Shown here: piece by piece, positions 56,451 to 64,000 of the stretch
Layout: every line of letters starts with the position of its first letter
How positions within the stretch are numbered: the first letter of the stretch is position 1
Assembly: GCA_973895155.1 (NCBI GenBank)
Contig: OZ316896.1
Coordinates: 10,788,001-10,852,000, forward strand
Reading direction: 5' to 3'
Length of the DNA stretch: 64,000 bases
Origin: Marsupella aquatica
Lineage: Eukaryota > Marchantiophyta
Notes under the pieces: generated by a model
What the model was told of the DNA's origin: nothing
Databases searched by the model: none
Seen by the model: the letters and a program-made list of their open reading frames with translations, nothing else
Program-made: the position numbers and the translations under genes

Positions 56451-57586
56451 CAGAATGGCCTAGCTGGTCGTATACCACTCTGAAAAGCTCTTAAGAGGAA
56501 TGTGCTTTCACACATTGTGGCATTTTTTGATCAAGAAAGGTGAAAGAAGACTTCCCTTAACCTACCTCAGTGAAGTATGGTGCACAGCTCGAGTGGCCAG
56601 GAGACCAGCTTGAGTGGCCAGGAGACCAGGTGATTAGGAGGTTGAGTACTTGTGAGTTCGTTGGTCTCAAATTCATCATGAATGAGTGCCCAAGGGAACT
56701 TAGGTCCAGCGAACCTTAAGTTCAATCATGGACCAGACAACGCTTCTCCATTTTAGACTACAGTGTGACGATGAGTTCTGCTTCTGCATACTACATTTGC
56801 TATAAGGACTGGTATTTCGGTGATATGTGCTTGTGGCTTGTTCTTGGGCGGTGTCCTCTTCAAAGGAGGATAAAAGCTAAAAAACCTACTTTCATGAAAT
56901 TCCAAAATTTAAAATACCCTCTAAGCATTAAACTGTCTTGTCAACTTTCCTCTTGTATAGTATTCTGTGAATGATGCTGCCCATAACCCCATTGTATCGT
57001 GCATAAAGCAGTGTCATGAGCGACGCAATTCCGAATTCAAGTAAACGGATGCAAAACAATGCCCAAATTCATGTAAAGCTACCTGGACTAATCTTCAAAC
57101 TGAGCTTTTAACTTGTAGTACATTGATCGTAATCCTTGTTTTGAATATTATTTGTTCAATCGTGTGATCTTTCTTGGTCCTTTCATGTTTTCATAAGGTA
57201 AGATTAGTTTTGTGCCATGTTCGATGAGCAAATCAATGAATGGGAACAAATGATAACACATTATGAATATAAATTTTCTCAATCAACTAACTACAACCTA
57301 AAAGTTTCGAATGATCCAATGAGGGCTTTCTTACTTGTGACTGAATTGTTGGGGCAATCTTCCAAAAAGAAGTCCTTATAACCTCTAGTGTCCAGCAACC
57401 CAGATGAAGCTTTTTAGAAACGTGCCTAGAGGATTAAGAAAAAGGCATTGTTCCTAAGTAGAATATATTTACAGACCCTGATGGATTACATGATAATAAA
57501 TCACTAATTGTTTATCAAAATGGACTGCAACGGTAAATTTCAGAATGCAAAGCACTCAAATGTAAGAGCCAAATTTCGGAAATGTC

Positions 57587-57678
57587 TGAACCACCTAGCC
57601 TCTCAAGGTGGTCTACAATGCTAGACAAAATATGAACCACCTAGCCTCTCAAGGTGGTCTACAATGCTAGACAAAACA
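57587..57678. repeat. 46-bp tandem duplication
   Basis: Two nearly perfect 46-base copies beginning TGAACCACCTAGCCTCTCAA. Each has internal inverted arms CCACCT and AGGTGG. Confidence 0.9.
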
Positions 57679-58590
57679 AGCACTTGGCCCCCCTTTTGTC
57701 AATTAGGATCAATTGACATCATACATGGGTCCCCGTTTTCTTTCGTTGTGGAATCCAGATTAATATTAGAGCGAATAAAAACAACACAATAAACGAATAT
57801 TCTTGTAAAGCCACCTTAATGTCTTACACAACAATATGGAACTTCCAGACGATTTCTTTATCAGCAAAGGTGTCTAAAAATGAATTAGGACCTGTCATGA
57901 GCCAACACTTGTTGGCGGGGAAGCATGTGAGAGCTGTCATCAGGCAACATTGTGGGACGGGGAAGCGTGTGAATTAGGAGCTCTCTTGAGCTGACAATGC
58001 GGTGTGGGCGGCGCAAGCAATGGTTTCCTAAGCACTGATTTTTCCCTGTTTTCCCTGTATTTTGGGAGGTGAAAATGGCCAATATGCCTCTAGAAGTGAA
58101 AACAGGTGGGATACACCTTATAAATTTAACTCAAATAATGGACAACCGCTAGATATTTCCTGATCTTTAGGATATCCGTAAACCAACTGCAGCTAACGGC
58201 AGATTTTTGGCAAATTCCACCTGTTTTTTTCTAGATTTTCCTTTGTGTCATTCGTCGGTAGCGTCGGTAGCTTGAGGAGGTAACATTTTGCTGAAATTCC
58301 GCAAACTGTTGGCCCCAAGATTATCTTCTTAGTCGGAAAAGGTGACATTGAGCCACCATGGACACAGGTCATTGCCCCTCTTGGACTGAATTCATTAGAG
58401 ACGGCCATACTGGTCCAGTGAGGCGGTGGGAGCCCACTCGAGATGGGCTGTACTACTGAGAGGTTGGCTTTGGAGTAGCAGACGCCACCCGGTAGTTATC
58501 TTCCAGCTCAAAGCAAAAGTTATCTTCCAGCTCACTCGTCTAGGACGGCCTACCGGCTAAAGCACGATCTATCTTTCTTGTTCATGGGTT

Positions 58591-58698
58591 CAGGTTTCAA
58601 TACAACCAAAGTTCTTCAGACGGCAACAGGTTTGAATACAACCAAAGTTCTTCGGACTGCAACAGGTTTGAATACAACCAAAGTTCTTCGGACTGCAG
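58591..58698. repeat. 36-bp tandem repeat, three copies
   Basis: Three 36-base units beginning CAGGTTT and containing AATACAACCAAAGTTCTTC. Units 2 and 3 are nearly identical, unit 1 slightly diverged. Confidence 0.9.
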
Positions 58699-61146
58699 AG
58701 TAAAGCTCCCAAGCATTAATATGGTATCAAACATCTCTGATCAACTTGTTTTGGTTAAAAGATGCTGGAGTTCCGAAAAGGATTGCTTTCCTGAACAATC
58801 GAAAGCGGACATTCAAATCCATCTGTCTTCTAAACCATGACTGGTCAATTAGTTTTCCTGAACTGTTGAAATCGAACATTCAATAAGTGGTGCATTCTTT
58901 TACTTTCTGATGTGACATTGAAAACACATCGCTACAACATATCTTGACGACTAGAAGCTAATTGTAGTCAACATAGGCACGTACTCAGATGAAACACGAG
59001 GTTCAAGATCTAATTCTCTTTCGGATCGCGTACCTCCTGTTGTTGAGATTAAAACTCCTGTCACCGTCAGGTTAAGCAACCAGACCTGCGGCAGGCGCCA
59101 TCTAGCTGCTGCTACGTACGTCGACATAAATCTCTCTGGTGCAACTCTGATTACTGAGAGTCAGCTGTGAGAACTCGGCAAGGTAGTACTTAAGGTACAT
59201 GAGGCTCGTTAACACCCAAGCCTGCTCTTGTCAAGATCGAACACAATGAGTAAATTCTCCTTCGCATAACTGCCGATGATGTGTATATTGTGACTAGCTG
59301 GACTCTCGTGTTTCGATCGTAGACCACATATCGGGATATTAATGTATGAGGAAACTGTCCTTGGATTGATAGGAATATTTCGATTTCTTCCTGCCAGCAC
59401 CTATTGTTTCCATTAAGACCCCCGGATCCAAACTGTTTCCATGTGAATTGACACAGTTGAGCCTCCATCAGAGACATGGCCGTCCAATTGAACCCCACGA
59501 ACCTTGGAAATCCTAAGGCAGGGCAATGCGGAGTTAAGCTAGCAGTCAACCATTTTTGCATAACTTCCGGCTTACTAAACGGATTGGCAGTTGGTAACGA
59601 AAAATGTTATGCAAGGCATGCAGAAATATGAAGTGAATGTGGTGCAGCTGGTGTTGGGAGCGCCGAAATACAAGGGGGGCTTAAATGTTTCAAAGAGGAG
59701 ATCTGAGAACGTCTATCGTTTTCATGAAAGACAATGCAGCGGCCCTTAGTTTTCTATCCCAACGATTCATGGTTCAGACGACGGATTCCTTCCATTATTG
59801 CATCATAAAAATCCTTTAGCAATTTGGAAATGAATGGCATCGTATTACAAGGCTTGCCTTATCTCTATTAGTGCCTTAGTTTCCAATCTCCTCATCGTCA
59901 AGATTTCCCAGTTATGCACAATTTAGCCCGCAATTGAGATCATGGCTTGATGATCGTGGCCTGACTGCGCTACAGCAGTGCAAGAGCTAGGGACACACTG
60001 TCGACTTCATCTGTTACAAGATTTTCGTAGATTTTATTCTGCTCGGGAAGTGTGATTGCTCCAATTTCGGGCATTAATTTGTAGACGGACGCATGCAAAC
60101 AGATTGTTTGTCAAAGCCCAAATTTCGTGCAATTGTTACGAACTCTATCCATGCAGAAAATCATCACTACAGATCAAGAGAGGCGGATATAATTATTTAG
60201 AGGTGCACGACAAGACCATCCTTTCAATCCATCCTGTTTTGGGGTACAGAAACTAAATCAATTTCTTTCATTCAGTCAATGCAGAATTCAAAGCGCAGAT
60301 GGCGTTGGAGAATGAGCGAGGAATTCTCTCAGCCACAGCGAGAGTATCACAAATGTCCAAAGTTACAGCATACTAGATAACATTCAAAATTGGGACCTGT
60401 CCAATGAGTACAAAATCTGAAAACCGGAACATCTCGCTGAGGCTGACGCTGTGGGAGTCACTAAGACTCGAAAGCAGTTCAATCCTGGCGAGCCCTATGC
60501 AAGAGTATTGATAGGACTGTGTAACCGGAAGAGGAGCTTACAACATTCTTTTGAAATTTGTGATCCAAAACGGGGAGGGCCCCAGTGGATCCAAAATGAC
60601 CCAGAATCAATATAGAGAATCCCTGGCTTGAGCTTCTAAACTGAAGCACGGCCGTCAATGAGGGAGAGAATCATACCAAAAGAAGGAGCCTCTCCTAATG
60701 AGTCATGACCTTCGAGCTTCTTAACAGTGCAAGCACGCCCGTCGATCAGGGCGAGCCAGAATCATACTTTAGATGTTTGTCCAAGCTAGGACGACCTGTA
60801 GGACCTCCGCTGTTCCTGTTCATGGAAGATGAAGAGTGATTTCGGCATGTCAAAAGCCACCACGGAAGCAAAGCATTCCAGCTCTTTATGCATTCAACTT
60901 TAGATTCCACCAAACCGTGAAAAGGGGGCAATGGACAGGACGAACATGCCAGCAGCAGAATCCGCGGTCAAAGTGCTCAACAGTCATGATGCAGAACCTG
61001 ATACAGTAGTATCTGATATTCTCAGCAGCGCCGTATTCCTTACACAAACCCACTACCCGTCTACCCTTGCTGGATATACCCAGACTCGTCATGCCATTCC
61101 TTGTGCACAAGCATTGTCTAAAAGTTAAATAAATTACCAAAAATAT

Positions 61147-61466
61147 TAGCACCTATGGGTTCACTCTAGCAGTCTGCGCAGTGAACCTTAAAGATTAAAT
61201 AATTTACTAGAACGATGTTTATGGACTTGTAGGTTGCGGATTACCCGTTTAATCGTACGGTGAAGCCCTTTGTGGGTGCACCCCTTGCTGTTGATGCGAG
61301 TGACTATTCCGTATTCTTCAGGCATATTGTGCACCCGAACTATTAGCCTAAATGGTAAATTAAGACCTATGGCTTCACTCCAGGAGGATGCAGTGAACCC
61401 TTAGATATTGTTTACTTATTAGAGAAATTAGCATCTATGGTTTCACTCTAGGAGTAGGCCGTGAAC
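61147..61466. repeat. Three dispersed stem-loop repeats
   Basis: Copies near 61150, 61365 and 61430 share ATTAGCACCTATGGGTTCAC followed by CTCTAG and GTGAACCTTA. The first has perfect arms GGTTCACT and AGTGAACC around a 14-base loop. Related fragments (CTACTCCACAGAGTGAAACC) lie near 61860 and in the duplicated segment near 49418. Confidence 0.6.
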
Positions 61467-64000
61467 CTTATATTTTGATTCCACATTTTTGTACAGATGG
61501 TGTATATTGTACCGGGACTCACTGCCGGGGTCTCTGCCATATGGCTAGTTACCCAACTTGCTTCGGATTGCTACTTTTTAGGTCTTTATTTATGTTTTGA
61601 TTGTATCAGTCTATATATGAGTGTCTGTTCTTTGCAAGTTCATCTGTCTAGCTAACTAACCCCATTTAAAAACTGTTTGGAATTTCCTTTTTCTTTTGGT
61701 TCCAAATCAATGCCCCTGTTTAGCTTTATCTCCCTGTTACTAAAGTTTTTATTACATCTTGACATTTTTCTGTCCATACAATTATTTTTGATTGCATGCT
61801 ACCATTCATGACTTATTCCGTAGAGTGAGGCCGTAAATGGTCTGGGAACAAAAACTGAACTACTCCACAGAGTGAAACCATAGGTCATCATTTCTCTGGT
61901 AGCAATGTTTTCTTAATAGTTAGGCTATGTTTATGAATATTGACGGGCATGGAAGTCTGGGTATAGGGAGTATTTGGGCTAGTGTAATCAAGTCCCTACA
62001 TCAGACTTTTGTCAAAAGACCTCTGGGGAGGAAAGAGTCCACCCACGCTTGGCTACATGAGCAGCCTTGAATTCAATTGTGAAAGAAATTATTATATATA
62101 TTCGAGAAGAATCTCTAATTGATGTCCAACTCTTATTCTTTATACACTTATTTTATTTGTCCAAGTCCGTTATAACAAAATAAAATACTCTGCCCTATTT
62201 GACTGAATGTTATCCACTCTCACTTACTTTACATCCTATGGAGGACAGTTGTTGGCTTACATTAATTTAAGTTCTTATTGTGACGGTCCAATATTCTGTC
62301 GCAACTTTATGAACTCTAGTTGGTAGTTCAGTTTAATGTAATCACATAGCTTGGGTCATTGGCCTGGTAAATATTAGCCCAAAACACCTTTGTATGCATT
62401 AGGAAGGGCCAGATATCAGATTCTCCATGCATATCCCTACTCACAAGCATAGCACAAAATTATGTTTTATAAGAGAAATGACGGCTACTACTTCACTCTC
62501 CTGAGTAGGTCACCAATGGTACTATGGTAGACATCAAAATTGTATTATTGTATAGACAGATAGATTTCAGGAACTACAAATGTAATCTGGCACAAAATCC
62601 AAAGTTTCCTTTCTTGGTTTTGTTATTTTTCCACTTTGCCATTGGATTCTTGTCATTGGAATCTTTATTGTGACCATTTGAATTTGTTTTTTTATTTACC
62701 TAATAAGAAACAATAAATCTCTTTCTGTTTTTGTACAGGACAAAATAACTACAGGATGCGAGTTCAAGATGGACCCTCGATATGCTACATTGTGAACTGA
62801 GCCTGCCACTGGTTTTGTAGCCTCTCTTTACTTCCCAGCCTCTAATCGCAATTAGACAGAATTGAATGTGGCCTAGCAGTGAAACATAGTAACACACCCT
62901 AGGAGACAACTTGATTCTCTATCTACTTGGGCCTACTCTAGATGATCAGCACTTGTAGGGAAAGAGATGTATTAGGGGGATGTGAGTGCTAATTGTGGAG
63001 AACATTCCATGGTCGAGCCATAAAGGATCCAGTGGGCTATCTAATGGGACAGGTCAAGAGATGATTATACTTTTATTGGCCCAACCAAGGGCGGGCTCGT
63101 CACCTAAGTACCAATGTCCCTCAACAGATCCTTGACAGGATGTGGGGCGGCCAGCTTATGGCTTACCCTAGCCCTGCCGCACAAGAGTTGTCTGTTGAAT
63201 TTTCCTGCAGCCCGTAGGACTTTTTTGGAGAGTACTACTTTGCTCCAATGCAAGCCCCATTGTAGAAATTTGGGGGTTGTCAAGCTCCCAAATGGCATTG
63301 CTCGTTGTCTGCCACCTCTTGGAGGTCTCTGTCTCCAAGTGGAGTGACTTCTCCACACTATTCCGGCTCTTGATGCATAACTATCTTTACTCTGTATTCC
63401 TCTGAGAACTCCAGACAAATGTAGGTTTCATGAGACTTGTCAGCAAATGGTGCAATTTGTGCCAGAAAACTGTGTCCAATTGCCCCCAAACAACTTCTCC
63501 CCTTGCCCACATGCCAAAGAGGATTTTGAGATATGAGTCGTTAGAAAGTCCAGGGAATGGCCAGATTGATACTTTCATGGCACTCAAAAACTTAAGAGTG
63601 GGAAATCAAATGGTGAGAACCCGGGTCCAGACCCTGACCATACAAAAGGTCAAATTTAACATTTTGAGATACAAAGTTATTGTTGTTATGCATGGCATTT
63701 TCAAGTAGAACACATTAAATACCAGTTGTTGGTCTGTGAAATAGTGCTTAGAGATGTTTTGCGGTGGTTAGCTCAATGTGATTCGAATTATGACTTGTTA
63801 GGATTGTTTGAAACAGCTCGGTCAAGTTATGGACTGGTTTGTAATGATATGAATTAGAATCCTGGCAGTTCAAAAATTAATCTTTTGCTGTTGAAGACTT
63901 GAAGATCTTGACTCAGGTCACTGCTAGTGTAGTATACCAAACTAGTGACATACTATTGTCTTCCCCCGAACACAACGCCATGGCCTTGTATTTGAATAGT

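Larger units (their letters stand above)
56451..64000. other. Gene-free right end of the window
   Basis: I find no supportable protein or RNA gene. The longest open frames (59190-59561 minus, 63104-63418 minus) match no family I know and show no splice-linked partners. Small repeats are listed separately. Confidence 0.4.

Overview
The window looks like nuclear DNA of a land plant, most likely a seed-free lineage (bryophyte, lycophyte or fern); the species is not identified. The evidence is genes split into many small exons by GT-AG introns, plant-type protein families (Gfo/Idh/MocA oxidoreductases, a plastid-type bifunctional nuclease, F-box-like, FCP1/NIF-like and DUF8039/DUF7869-like proteins), long repeat-rich gaps and a 100-N scaffold gap.

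Layout. 1-2893 is gene-free and ends in a degenerate TGACCTAAGCCAA-type repeat. 2894-24189 is the most unusual part. Both ends carry a perfect 17-bp terminal inverted repeat (AACCCCAATTTAAGGAA), followed inward by a second collinear inverted match. A CCTA duplication flanks the pair, and the same target repeat lies outside both ends in the same orientation. I read this as one 21.3-kb mobile element. From left to right it holds three decayed FCP1/NIF-like phosphatase copies, a huge decayed gene (5637-11501) running from a ParB-like N-terminus through an acidic and AEKAQ-repeat region to a Ulp1/C48 cysteine protease, three open F-box-like genes, two tandem-repeat arrays, an open Cys-knuckle gene, a third repeat block, and on the opposite strand a broken DUF8039/DUF7869-like transposase gene. 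A short dyad, consensus about TCACGCGA-N4-TCGCGTGA, recurs in introns and intergenic gaps throughout this region, and I did not see it elsewhere. The transposase gene is split by a 297-bp MITE with an 8-bp target duplication.

24190-26860 is gene-free and ends in a tandem repeat. 27863-38503 carries two tandem 12-exon paralogs of a Gfo/Idh/MocA oxidoreductase (368 and 362 aa), both fully modelled with conserved splice phases. 42968-45551 is a four-exon DUF151 bifunctional-nuclease gene with a plastid and possibly thylakoid-lumen targeting region. 45552-64000 has no gene I can support. It contains small repeats and a 3.7-kb near-identical duplication (48995-52694 and 52795-56450) on either side of the N gap. 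That duplication is almost certainly two overlapping contig ends that were not merged.

The ordinary host genes (oxidoreductases, nuclease) look intact. The large element is mostly decayed by premature stops, but its F-box-like and Cys-knuckle reading frames are still open. All gene models are by eye; exon limits are hypotheses supported by GT-AG sites and reading-phase arithmetic.
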